This document shows, piece by piece, positions 26,372 through 37,000 of a stretch of 64,000 nt of DNA. Position 1 is the first letter of the stretch. Every line of letters starts with the position of its first letter. The notes beneath the pieces are model-generated. The model was not told the origin of the DNA. It saw only the letters and a list, made by a program, of their open reading frames with translations, and did not search any database. Made by a program: the position numbers and the translations under genes. Origin of the DNA: Strigamia acuminata (lineage: Eukaryota; Arthropoda; Chilopoda; Geophilomorpha; Linotaeniidae); the NCBI GenBank assembly GCA_949358305.1, contig OX442323.1, positions 2,294,001 to 2,358,000 of the forward strand, read 5' to 3'.

Positions 26372-27208
26372 CACACACCTAAATACACTAGACTGCGAAC
26401 TCTGCATCGGGCCCAGCTTGTGAGCGGAGAAGGCATTAAGGGGTTTCATAAATGGTGCGCTGAAGGCGCTGAAGCGATTATGACGATTATTCTGCTGAAG
26501 CGATTATCATGTGACTTGGATGGGCCAATCACATGAATAATCGCTTCAGCGTTTCAGCGCTTATTTATAATCGTCTGAAAAGGAGTTTTTAGTGCTGAAG
26601 ACTGCTTAAACTAAGGAAATAAGAGTTGGTTGTAAATATTTAAAAAAATTAAAATAAAAAATTAATTTAATTTAAAAAAATAAATAAATAGGTTACAAAA
26701 ATACATTAAAAAAATAAGAATAATAAAAAAAAAAAAAAAAAAGTTATGTGACTTAAGGAATAATCACTTGGATCTGGTGTGGGTCCTCAATAATGCAGTG
26801 ATTGTGATTATTGGAACAATCACTTCAGCGCCTTCAGCGTGTCATTTATGAAACCCCTTATTGTTGACTGGTGGTGACATCACTGAAGCGCTCCAACTCC
26901 CTGTTCTGAGTCATTTTCGTCTTAAATTTGTGAATTTAATAAGATTTTGAGTCATTTTCGGGTTAAATTTGTAAATGTAATATAATATAGAGTCATTTAC
27001 AACTGAAATTCATAAATTTCACTTAATTTCGAGTTCATTTTCATCAAAATTCGAGTCATTTTCGTTTGGAAATTTTGCTTGTATGCTGATTTCAAGCAGC
27101 TATAATGTTGAAAGGAAGTGAAAGATACTCTAGTGTTGGCACTACCTGAAATCATACGCTTCTTACCCACAATCCCTCAGTTCGCAGTCTAGTGTATTTA
27201 GGTCTGTG
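26372..27208. mobile_element. inverted-repeat element (hAT-like), nested, 7-bp target duplication
   Basis: It begins CACACACCTAAATACACTAG, continuing ACTGCGAACT; the right end is the inverse, ending ATTTAGGTCTGTG, for an inverted repeat of about 30 bp. GTTTGAC flanks it on both sides (26365-26371 and 27209-27215) and is single-copy in the uninterrupted relative at 47701-48090, which proves the insertion. No transposase. A further element (26437-26860) lies within it, and the right part carries a degenerate array of GAGTCATTTTCG units (about 26905-27065). Confidence 0.8.
26437..26860. mobile_element. MITE, TAAGGGGTTTCAT family, copy 1, third nesting level
   Basis: The left end TAAGGGGTTTCATAAATG, then GCGCTGAAGGCGCTGAAGCG, is mirrored at the right by CGCTTCAGCGCCTTCAGCG, then CATTTATGAAACCCCTTA. 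It also carries internal GAAGCGATTAT and ATAATCGCTTC arms, so it can fold into a hairpin. A related element with TAAGG-GTTTCATTAAATGAG ends is at 31695-33121. Confidence 0.7.
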
Positions 27209-27309
27209 GTTTGACTAATTTTTCCTTGCGTTATGTCTAGTGATAATTCAAGTGTGTAGCAAGCAAGTGAGTAGCAAAACTCAAAATATCTCTGGCGTTA
27301 CAACTTCAC

Positions 27310-27451
27310 ACTAGCTGCATTCAAAAAGTCTAAAACGTCTGTCGTTTGGTGTTGATACGTCATTCCCATTGAATAACATGGGAATGACGTCACACATATC
27401 AACACTAAACGACAGAAACGAGTCGTTTCAGACTTTTTGATTGCAGCTAGT
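27310..27451. mobile_element. 142-bp hairpin MITE
   Basis: A near-complete palindrome. The left arm ACTAGCTGCATTCAAAAAGT, continuing through ACGTCTGTCGTTT-GTGTTGATA to GTCATTCCCAT, pairs with the right arm across the spacer TGAATAAC. Arms are about 65 bp with few mismatches. It lies just outside the nest at 25975-27257. Confidence 0.75.
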
Positions 27452-28619
27452 GAAAATCCAGACACGTGCATGTGCACATGACTTAATAAGGTTTTCTTAA
27501 TCTTTTTAGGGTCAATTGAATCAGACCCAGCTACCCATCTTTCAAAACATATATAACTAAGTGCCTCCAACAGAGTAGAATAATTATAAAAAAAAAAAAC
27601 TTTTTGGTCATATTTGACTTAAAAAAATGCTAATTTTTTTTCTTCATAAATTTTTTTTATTTTTTAAAACCTTAAAACTTTGTGTAATCTGTGTACACTC
27701 ACAGCTGTTCACACAACTCCACCTAATAAATTCACTCAAAATGCTCCTGACATTTTTTCCACACTGAGGATTTTAATTAAATCACATTCTTTTAGTGAGC
27801 TATAAAATAAAGCAAATAAGGCAGAAAAAATTTCTCGCCCTTTATTCTCCCACCATGCAGATCAACAATCTCCAAACACATTAAATCAAAACTATTTTCT
27901 AACATGATTTCATCATCTGTTTCCTCCAAAGTGGAATAAAAATAAAATACCGTCTTCAATTGTTTTTCTCCTTTAAACATAACCCAATTCCCCTAGAAAA
28001 TTCCTACTGATGTTCTGAATAATTTGGTTTGTCTGTAGAGACCAAAAGGCAAAAAAAAAGTAAAATAAAAAATAAAATATAAAGAAGGAATGAAAGAGCA
28101 AGTTATTGTGCAAAAAACGGAGGAAAAAAATCTACCCGTGGGAAATGGCTTAGATTTATGCCATCTACCAAACTCCAGCTTGCTTCTTTGACTTCTTTAT
28201 CCCTTGAGCAATGAAAAGACTTTGCTGCTCAAGTGATATATTTCTATTTCAACAGACAAAGGGCCCTCCAGAACACCAGTCTATCAAAGATTGAATTTTA
28301 ATTTGGACTGGAATCATTTAAGCCATCTGATGCATGATATAAAGCCAGGTTCACACTGTGATCACATTAGCAGTATTAAACCAAATTAGAGGAACTAATT
28401 ATTCAATTGGTTCAGATATTTCCTCATTTACACAAGAAAAATGAAGACCAGCAGCTGATAGATTTACAAATCAAATAAATTGTGATTGCATCGCTTGCTA
28501 TTTCTTCTACATACAACACTCATATTAACAAAAGCCAATTTGTAGTTCCCATAACCATAGTAACTATTCATTTAACATCTCTTTGTGTTGGGCATTAATT
28601 AATATCATAATATTGAAAC

Positions 28620-28704
28620 AAAAATGTTAGTGGCTCTTTAAAAACTGGGAATTTTGTAAATTGTAACTTTTGGCTCTTCCGTCTCAAAAGGTTGCCAACC
28701 CCTG
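28620..28704. mobile_element. hAT-type transposon end fragment
   Basis: The sequence ends AAAAGGTTGCCAACCCCTG; on the minus strand this is CAGGGGTTGGCAACCTTTTG followed by AAGAGCC motifs. CAGGGG-TGGCAACC is a recurrent terminus of hAT/Charlie-type elements. I could not find the opposite end. Confidence 0.4.
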
Positions 28705-28815
28705 AGATAGACGATCTTACGAAGAAACATTTTATAACATTTCACTTCATCTACGTTGAATTTACCATATGTAAAAGTATGATTGAACGTTTTGTAAGAA
28801 AAAAAAGAAACTTAC

Positions 28816-29031
28816 TACAGAAAAGCGCAAGACTTTGACTATCCACAAAGTGAGAGCCATGTTGATGATGACCATCACCATCAGCACTGAAATGAAGAGG
28901 TAAAGACACCGTTTGCGCCATCCATAGATGCCAATCTTGTTAGATGATTGATATCGCTGCTGGTTGATATCAGTTGATGACTGCGCTGCTGACCACTCGG
29001 CTGCCGATGCTGCCAAGTTATTAGACTCCAT
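28816..29031 (-). CDS. SGCD/SGCG/SGCZ-like: sarcoglycan (gamma/delta/zeta class), first coding exon with start codon
   Basis: The exon gives 72 codons from ATG at 29031 to donor GTA|GTAAGT (GT at 28815), ending in phase 0. Residues 1-31 are a variable, Ser/Ala/Gln-rich cytoplasmic tail. Residues 33-43 contain the family signature KIGIYGWRKRCLY. Residues about 42-66 form one hydrophobic membrane segment, followed by LWIVKVLRFS. This is the N-cytoplasmic, single-pass type II topology of gamma/delta/zeta-sarcoglycans, and GIYGWRKRCLY is near-invariant from insects to vertebrates. The start codon was chosen because it is the first ATG before the signature and its length fits the family. Just upstream a pyrimidine-rich tract ends TTTTAAG at 29053, so the exon probably begins at 29052 with a 21-nt 5' UTR piece and is preceded by a noncoding exon. 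The protein continues in the exon at 3418-3519. Confidence 0.93.
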
Positions 29032-29513
29032 GGCTCAACAGCCAATCACCACCTTAAAATAAAAATAAAACAAACAAAAAAATTAATTTTTCTCATCTTT
29101 CTGTGCAAAAAATATCAACATGAAAATATATTTCTTGAAAAAAAGACCGAAAATAGAAAGAAAATTAAAAAAAAAATAGAACCAAAGCCTACAAGACTGC
29201 AAGACTTTTATCTCTTCAAGAGAAAAAAAAATTTAAAAATCTTTTAGGTTTTTGGACACACACACACTTCACTTTAATCCATTAGACCAAGTCAACGTGA
29301 TGACAAGAATCGAGTAGTTTTCTCAGGCATTATTACTCCAGAGATAAAAGCTCAACATCTTTTTTCTTTTAAAAATGCCCATCAATGTCAATTGTGGTTT
29401 AACAGGTTTTTATTCGTCGATTTCAAAAAAATAAATAAATCAAATATAAAATTGTGGGAATTAATTATTTTTTTTCTTATTGTTGGGAATAAAGTCGAAA
29501 AGGAAAAGGAATA

Positions 29514-30082
29514 CAGTCGAAACTCTTTATAACGAATCGCGTTATAACGAATTATCGATATAACGAATTGTTTAAAATGACTTGGTTGGCCAGCCATAGA
29601 ACACCATGTTAAATATTTTCGTTATAACGAATTTCGATATAACGAATTATTCGTTATAACGAACAAGTTTTCAGGTACACTGTAATACCCATAAGATCTC
29701 GTTATAACGAATTTTCAAAACTGATCACATCTGATGCCTATATTTAGAAAACAGAGAAAAATGAAAATGGCTGCCAAACGAAAGGCAATTTCAATTCAAG
29801 ACAAGTTGAACATTATTAATGCCATTGACAATGGCAAGAAGCCATCCATTGTAGCTACTGAGTTTAATTTGTCCCGTTCTACAATTTCAGCTGCAAATTT
29901 CAACAATTTTAAAGAATCGGGACAAAATTAACATGAAACTACCATGAAATACGATGTTTATGAATAAATAATGTTTTTCATGATACAATTTAATTTTTTC
30001 ACCTAATTCGTTTTAACGAATTCTCGTTATAACGAATCGATTCTTCCGGTCCCTTGCGATTCGTTATAAAGAGTTTCGACTG
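29514..30082 (+). mobile_element. pogo/Tigger-like non-autonomous element (569 bp) with TA target site
   Basis: The perfect 27-bp inverted repeats begin CAGTCGAAACTCTTTATAAC and are flanked by TA on both sides (29512-29513, 30083-30084). Several extra copies of the palindrome TTCGTTATAACGAA lie just inside both ends. The interior keeps the 5' part of a transposase gene (29734-29931) and then skips to the right end, so it is an internally deleted pogo-clade Tc1/mariner element. It lies in the presumed 5' UTR intron of the sarcoglycan gene. Confidence 0.88.
29734..29931 (+). pseudogene. truncated pogo/Tigger transposase, CENP-B-like N-terminal helix-turn-helix only
   Basis: The 65-codon ORF carries a basic start (MKMAAKRKAISIQDKLNI is in frame) followed by NAIDNGKKPSIVATEFNLSR and STIS. 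This is the psq/CENP-B N-terminal helix-turn-helix by which Tigger/pogo transposases bind their inverted repeats. The second DNA-binding domain and the DDE catalytic domain are missing: the frame stops at 29931, about 150 bases before the right inverted repeat. It cannot transpose on its own. A short DNA-binding peptide could still be made. Confidence 0.75.
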
Positions 30083-30435
30083 TACTAATAAAACATTAGT
30101 GCAATTGGCTTCTGATATCAAAACAAACAGCGCTACGTCTAACAGACGGTTCAATTCCCCAGAGATGTCTATCACACGACTAGTGTGCGGCATGAAAGCG
30201 AAATGTAACCGCAGCAATAAGTTGTTGTCCTGCAGACGTCTTTTGGATATTGGAATCTGGAATATCCACAAACTGTCCAGAAATATCCTCAATACCAGAG
30301 ACTAGCTAATTTTCTTTTCCAAAACTAGACATTAGTATTTCAACATGCATTTACAGGAAAAATATGCAATTTTGTATTTAGATGTTATATTTTTAAAAAT
30401 GGGGAAATGTAATTTGCATAAAGAAAATTAATTTG

Positions 30436-30700
30436 TACGCATTTTTACTGGTTTTTATTAATTTTTACTGGTTTTTATTAATTTTTACTGATTTCACAAA
30501 TTTTTACTGGTTTTCACTAATTTTTACTGATTTTCACTAATTTTTACTGATTTTCACTCATTTTTACTGATTTTTACTGATTTTTACTAATTCTATTCAT
30601 TTTTACTCATTTGTACTCCATTTTATCCATTTTAAATCATTTGTACTCCATTTTACTCATTTTAACTAGTTTTAACTCATTTTTTCGCGCTAAAATCCAT
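30436..30700. repeat. degenerate 17-18-bp tandem repeat (TTTTTACTGATTTTCAC type)
   Basis: Units of the form AATTTTTACTGGTTTTTATT recur from 30436, then drift to ATTTTTACTGATTTTCACTC and CATTTGTACTCCATTTTA. No coding potential. Confidence 0.75.
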
Positions 30701-30944
30701 TTATACAAAAATTGCATGTTTTAAGCTAAAATAAAAAATTAATAATAAAATATAAAAATTAAAAAAAAAAATAATTAAAAATAAAAATATTCGCACATTT
30801 CAAGCAGTTTTCTGCGTCCCCACACGTATTAATAACCAACCAAATCCTAAATCCCTCCCTCTATGTTTGTTCGATTCCCATCCCACAATTCCTCAGCTCC
30901 ATAAAACCAGCAGAGTGAATAAAATCCTAAACGTTTGCACACAC

Positions 30945-31380
30945 CTGAACACAAATTCTCTCCTGGCACTCCATTTCAGTGTCACCTAGCGCACGAGTGG
31001 AAGTTCCTCTGGAACCATTGATCAGAGTCACGTGCCCGCCTATCTATCGCACGTGATATTTGGTTGCGCCTCGCCTCGCCTAGCCTCGCTTTCGCCTTCT
31101 CCTTCTCCTCTCGCCGGTCACGTCTGCCCAACCACCCCCGCCACAACTCATTGGGTCTGGGCAATCAGAACACAAATGGTCACTTGTTCATGGCTAGTAA
31201 TGGACCTCAAATAAAAAAATGGCTCAGAGGTGGCGCCACTTGTTAACGTTGCTAGTCACGTTGGCCACTCTCACTTTGCGGAAGTCATTGTGATCGACTC
31301 GGTCGCAGCCTCGGTCCCAGAGGGAGGCCACGGCACCGGGATTCGCTGCGATTCGTTACTGGGGGTTCCTTACAAACTGA
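30945..31380 (-). promoter_or_regulatory. candidate sarcoglycan promoter and noncoding first exon
   Basis: This is the most GC- and CpG-rich stretch near the gene (for example the CCTCGCCTCGCCTAGCCTCG run near 31070-31090), in otherwise AT-rich DNA. On the minus strand TTCAG|GTGTGTGC gives a donor with GT at 30944, which could splice to the acceptor at 29053 just before the start codon. Vertebrate gamma-sarcoglycan also has a noncoding first exon. There is no transcript evidence, and the exon's 5' end and any core promoter element are not resolved. Confidence 0.35.
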
Positions 31381-31694
31381 TTCCAGCCAACACCTGACTC
31401 GTTCCTTTTTTTTCTCTTCGAGATCGAGGCTAATGGGTTGTGTGCCAAGAGAAAATTCAATGAAGGGCTTGCAGATATTTTCTATACCGTTAAAGGGATT
31501 TCTTTGTCTAGAGGCTTATCTCGACATGCCGACCGCAAATCATCCATGTAGTAGTCAAGAGAGGAATAGAAATCGCTTGCTCAGTCCAAGAGGTCAAGCT
31601 TGTAATTAGGCTACGATAAACACCCAGGTACAAAAAATAGTGCAAATTCTTTCTAAATTCATTCAGAATAGAACAAACTTTGAGCACATTACCC

Positions 31695-33121
31695 TAAGGC
31701 GTTTCATTAAATGAGCGATTATTGTGATTAGTTGATTATTGCAATAATCGTAATCACTCAATTATTGAGGGCCCAACAAAAATCTGATTATGTGATTATT
31801 GCTCCGATGGGCGGAATTGTTTAAATTGTAACCTAAATACGTTGCAATTGTTTAATAAAAGTTCCTACAAATAATAATTGCAACTACCTAACTCGTTTCA
31901 TGTGTTCAGTTTAACCTAAACTGAGCAGACTTGGTTATATTATGACCTTGTGTAGTTGAAGCAGGTCTGGCGCCGCCATGTTGGTTTCAGATGAGAGAGC
32001 ACTTACAACCCCTGGCAAAAAGTATTCGATCAGCCACCACATGAGCTGATTCGAACTCCAAATCAATTTTTTTTGCAGTCTAAGTAATAATTTATACACA
32101 AAACTTTTTATTTATTGAAAAGACCAATCAAAATGCTACAATTTAGTGGCAATATGAAAATAATTGAACAAAATTTAAAAAAGTTACATATATTTTTGTT
32201 GACACCCTTGAGGAAAAAAGTATTCGATCACCACAAAGCTGAGAAAAAAGTATTCGATCAAGCACAGAAAATTTCAGAATTTTGAATTAATATTAATGAC
32301 AACACTGTTCCCTCTTCACTAAACTCAGTAGTGTCTATCCTATATACTGAGAAGTGATTTTTATATATGTAAAATTTAACAAACACGCCTAAACTTACTT
32401 GTAAAAAACCAACAAATAACTCAAAATCATCGATAATTAAACTTTTACAACTAAATACGTTCAAACAGAGAATATACTGTAGATGCTAGTGGACGTGCCC
32501 AGAGCACCATTTCAACCTAATACCATGAATGATTGTTGAAATTTCACGTTTTAATCAAACATTCATTTTTTCCAATTCTCATCAACTCTGCACCACACAA
32601 ATTTTCTATAATCATTTGCACTCCCAACACATACAAATGATTTATCCCTCAATATTCTTGTATATTGTACTTGTATATACTTGTATATTGAGTGATAAAT
32701 CATTTGTATGTGTTGGGAGACCAAATGATTATAGAAAATTTGTGTGGTGCAGAGTTGATGAGAATTGGAAAAAATGAGTGTTTGATTTGTTCAATTTTTT
32801 TCATATTGCCACTAAATTGTAGCATTTTGATTGGTCTTTTCAATGAATAAAATGTTTTGTGTATAAATTATTACTTAGATTGCAAAAAAAATTGATTTGG
32901 AGTTCGAATCAGCTCATGTGGTGGCTGATCGAATACTTTTTGCCAGGGGTTGTATAATCGGCCAAAGTCAGCAGAAAATCATGGTTTGGGGTAATTTCTT
33001 GATTACTTGCTTATTTTATAAAATGATTATTCTCAGGATTGGTTGAATACAGTCACATGACACATCAAGTAATCGACTAATCAAAGTTATCAACTAATCG
33101 CTCATTTAATGAAACCCCTTA
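31695..33121. mobile_element. MITE, TAAGGGGTTTCAT family, copy 2, interrupted
   Basis: The left end TAAGGCGTTTCATTAAATGA, then GCGATTA, is mirrored by TAATCGCTCATTTAATGAAA, then CCCCTTA. Inside are many ATTATTG and ATAATCG motifs in both orientations. The element at 32006-32952 is inserted within it. Relative of 26437-26860. Confidence 0.7.
32006..32952. mobile_element. long-palindrome Tc1/mariner-like element (947 bp), nested
   Basis: Ends are CAACCCCTGGCAAAAAGTAT and ATACTTTTTGCCAGGGGTTG, flanked by TA. The inverted arms are unusually long: about 190 bp from each end pair (through the GTGTATAAATTATTACTTAG and ATTTAGTGGCAATATGAAAA blocks), and a further inner pair of about 130 bp (TCTGCACCACACAAATTTTC and its inverse) meets at a centre near 32680. 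An unpaired insert of about 330 bp (32200-32530) repeats the GAAAAAAGTATTCGATCA motif twice. No transposase ORF. Confidence 0.8.
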
Positions 33122-33699
33122 ATATACTTTATATTGAGAAATACATATAAATTGATTTATTTTCAAGTTTTTACAGTTCAACAGCAAAAAGACATTGTGG
33201 TAATGCAATATTGTATGTAATTGTAGTTAATGGCGTCATCACAGCAATGTGTAAATTAATTGTTTTTTCAAAAAAGTGAACAAGTTGTCGGGACTTTTTT
33301 CTGATGTAAATTTCCCGCTTACAAACAAGAGTTTACATGTATGCTGATTTCCTACAATGCTGTCTTAACACGACTTTATTCTACTGTCAAACTTGGTATT
33401 TAAAGTTTGCTTAAAAAAATAAATAAATGGTTTATTATGGAATTCATTCCCTTCCAGCCAATTTCATAAACTCGAGAACTTTCCAACAGCAATTGTAAAT
33501 TTGTTTTGTGACTAGGTGAAACACCAGAAATCCATAGATCCAGTATCCATATATCCATAGATCGAATTTGAAACACAAAAAAGATTGACGCAACCCGGAA
33601 AAATTAAACGGCTCATCTTTGCATTTATTTGATGATTGCCAAAATTTGTCGATAGAGGTTTTCTCTCCATCTGAACTGCCAATTAAACTGCGCAACCAC

Positions 33700-33901
33700 T
33701 GTTAGAGAGTTTGTTATTTAATTATACCTTGTTTGAGATTATCTTTTGTTGTTGCTAGGAATGATGGGAATTGTTATACTGATACGATGAAGCTGTAATG
33801 CGTGTGTACTCAACCTGTGTAATTTGATATTAGTTTGGAACATTATACTTGTTTATTCATCTTGTATGTGAGTTGTGAACTTTATTCCACCGAATCTAAC
33901 A
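33700..33901 (+). repeat. copia 5' LTR
   Basis: It runs TGTTAGAGAG..CGAATCTAACA (202 bp), with inverted TGTTAG/CTAACA ends. Identical by eye to the 3' LTR at 38605-38806. No TATA box could be assigned with confidence. Confidence 0.95.
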
Positions 33902-33913
33902 TGGTAGCAGAGG
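33902..33913 (+). other. copia primer binding site for initiator tRNA-Met
   Basis: TGGTAGCAGAGG directly follows the 5' LTR. It is complementary to the 3' end of metazoan initiator methionine tRNA (CCUCUGCUACCA) over all 12 bases. Confidence 0.85.
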
Positions 33914-34008
33914 CCGGTTAGTGTTCTTAGCACTGAGAAGTGAATAGAAAAACATTTTGAGCAGCGATACGAAAACCGAAACCAATCAGTGCAACGAGCA
34001 GCGTGTGA

Positions 34009-37000
34009 ATGAATTTTTGGAAACAACAAGGAATAGGAGAGGAGAATATCAAACTACCAAGCAGTGAAGAAGAAAGCACCGAAAGTAGTGAAGAAGAAAA
34101 CACGGACAGCAGTGAAAGCAGAAACACACAAAACAGTACGTTAAGTGAAAGCAGTGATAGTAGCGATTCCGAACACAAGATGGCGCCACCAAACGACAAT
34201 AGAGGAGGAATTCCCGCTCTCACCGACAGCAACTATGCTTTGTGGGCGTGCAGATTGGAGGACAGATTAAGAGGCAAAAAATTATGGAAAAGTGTGATAT
34301 TAGAGGATGAACCACCTCAAAGTCAGGTGAAAGGAGATGATGCTGACAAGAAGTGGAATGCATATGATGATATGAATGCCAAAGCAAAAATGATAATGAT
34401 TGATAACATGTGTGAGTCAAAACAAATGATTTACATGCATGAACGGAATGCAAAAACTTTGTGGGAACAAATAAAAACAGACATGCAAAGCACCGCAGAG
34501 AGAACAAAACTGGAAGCGCATCACGAGGTGACCCACATCAAAATGGAGAAAAATGAGAACATTGACGAGTATTGCAACAGAGCACAGGGACTCAGGCAGT
34601 GTTTTTTGCAGGCTGGAGGAAAGATGGAAGAAACCGAATTGATTTTTCATATAAAAAACGGACTGAGGAGAGAGTTCCAGAATGCCAGAGAAGCGCTGAA
34701 TTTTCAAACAGACATAAAAATGGCCGATTTGAGAAGTGGACTGAAACTGTGTGAGGGAGAGAAACAAAACAATGAAAGAAAACCCACAGAAAATGTTCAC
34801 AAAGCAAGAGAATTCAAAAACATCGTGTGTTATAATTGCTCAGGCAAAGGGCATTATAAAAAGGACTGTAGAAGCAGACCAAAATGCTACAATTGTGGGC
34901 GAATGGGTCATATCAGCGCAGATTGCAGAGACGAAAAGAAAACAGAAAACAATGCCAGCAGAGGTCGTGGGAGAGGACGTGGAACGAGTGGACATCGCGG
35001 GAAAGGAAAAGGACCAAAAGAAAACCTAATGACCGCGAGAGAAATAAAAACGGAGCACATTTGCGATGAAATAGAAGAGAAAATATGGAAAACGGAATTC
35101 AAACGAGACAGAGATGGAGAATTAATTCCGCGCAAATCACTCGTGTCAACCGGACGAAAAATCAAGGTGTGCCACTGTGAAAAAAATGAAAATGGGACGA
35201 AAATGGAAAGAACCTTGATGGTGAGAGAAAAAACAACAGAGACCGAAACGAATGAACAACAGATTGAATGGACATCCGACTCTGGCGCGACTAGCCACAT
35301 TACACGAGAACGAGACTGGTTGATGAATGCACGAGATGACTGCAGAGAAATAGAAACAGCGTCGGGAGTAACAAACACGGAAGCCATTGGAGACATCAGA
35401 GTCAGTCAAGACGAGGGAAAAATTGAGACTTTATTAACAAATGTTCTGTATATACCAAATATTACAGAAAATCTGTTGTCAGTGCCGAAAATGACGGATA
35501 AAGGATTTATTGTTGTGTACGACAAGGAAAAAGTTCGAATTGCTCACGAAAATGAAATGAAGATGACATGCAACAAATACGCAATGTTTGGAGAAAGGAT
35601 TGGAGACAGATACGTGATAAAAACCCAACTGATGCCAAGAGAGAGAGGACTGATAGCCCATGAAAAAATTAAAACATGGCACGAAAGGATGGGACACGTA
35701 AATTTCGGCGCAATTAGCGAGATGAAGACGAAAAATATCGTGAGGGGGATAGAGTGCAAGGACAGAGAAGAAGGGCAAATATGTGACGTCTGCATCACCA
35801 GCAAACTGACAAGAAAAACGCACAAGACAATCACAGATAGACAGTCAAAAACGGTGCTTGAATTGATTCACGTGGACTTGATGGGGCCGCTCAAACCTAA
35901 AACCCCAACTGGGAAAAAATACATTATGATAATGGTCGATGATTTTTCCAGAAAAATCAACATTTCGCTGTTAGAAAGGAAAAATGGAGCAGAAGAAGCC
36001 ATAAAAACGCAAATTGAAAAATGGGAGAGACAGAAAGAAAAGAAAGTGAAATTTCTGAGATCTGACAACGGGGGAGAATTTACGTCGGACGGTTTTGAAC
36101 ATTGGTTAAATGAGAGAGGCATACATCACCAATTGACGACAGCGTTCACGCCCGAGAGCAATGGCATTGTTGAAAGACAAAACAGGACAATAATGGAAAT
36201 GATCCGGTGTTTACTAAAGGACTCAGAATTGCCGAAATATTTTTGGGGCGAGGCGGCACTTACAGCGATGAAAATTCGAAATCATTGTGTAACCAAAATA
36301 CACGGATTGACGCCGGAAGAAGTGTGGTCAGACTACAAGCCAAGCGTGGCATATTTCAAAAAATTTGGATGCACGGCGTACATGTTACGAAAAGGACACA
36401 GAAAAAAGTTGGAAGACAAATGCAGTGTGGGAATTTTTATTGGATATGCGACAAACAGGAAAGCCTACCGCATATATGATTTTAAAAAGAACAAAGTTCA
36501 TGAAACATCAGATGTCAAATTTGATGAGACCACAAAGGGAATGCATAAATGGAAAAACAAAGGAGAAATTGCTGAGACAAACACACCAAGAGTGGACGAC
36601 AGCTCGGAGGAGGAAGACGAAGAAACCATCGATTTGTCAACAGATGAAAAAGAGGTCATTAATGAACAAAAGGAACCCGATCTAGAAGAAGGGAGCAACG
36701 GGGATAGAATAGTGTCATCTGAAAACGAGGAAGAAATTCAGGAAGAAAACACAGAGATTCAAAATGCAGAACATGAAAACGAAGGAAACGTCATGATGCC
36801 AAATGATGATGAGCAGAATACAACAAACAATGAGAATCACGAAAAAGGAAAAAGAGGAAGACCAAAAGGAACAACCAAGGAAGAAATGCAGAGAAAACAC
36901 GAAATTGAAAAGAATAAAAAAGAAGAAGCATTGAAAAAACAAGGAGTAAGAAGATCTGAAAGAATAAAAGAAAAGGGATTTGTATTGACAACACACGAAA

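Larger units (their letters stand above)
25975..27257. mobile_element. MITE, AGGTTCACACTTG family, copy 1, interrupted
   Basis: It starts AGGTTCACACTTGTGTTCAC (with two further copies of that end motif) and ends near TCAAGTGTGTAG. The interior aligns closely with 47701-48090 (GCTTGCGTCCAAAAATTCTTG, CCAATCACGATCGACTCCAA, AGTTCTAGAACTAGATCCAA, TGATTGGCCAGACGCAA). It is interrupted inside GCGTTGCGTTTGAC by the element at 26372-27208, which is how the break point is known. Confidence 0.75.
3520..28815 (-). other. sarcoglycan intron 1 (25.3 kb)
   Basis: This lies between donor GTAAGT at 28815-28810 and acceptor TTTGCAG at 3520. It is packed with MITEs, satellites and SINE fragments listed separately. 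Stretches in which I recognise nothing beyond AT-rich sequence are 3520-4389, 4695-5473, 5859-6371, 6687-7390, 8001-8824, 9608-10280, 12110-13616, 13976-16499, 17092-24367 (apart from one relic at 19456-19582), 24626-25598 and 27452-28619. Short ORFs here lack splice context or known motifs. Confidence 0.85.
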
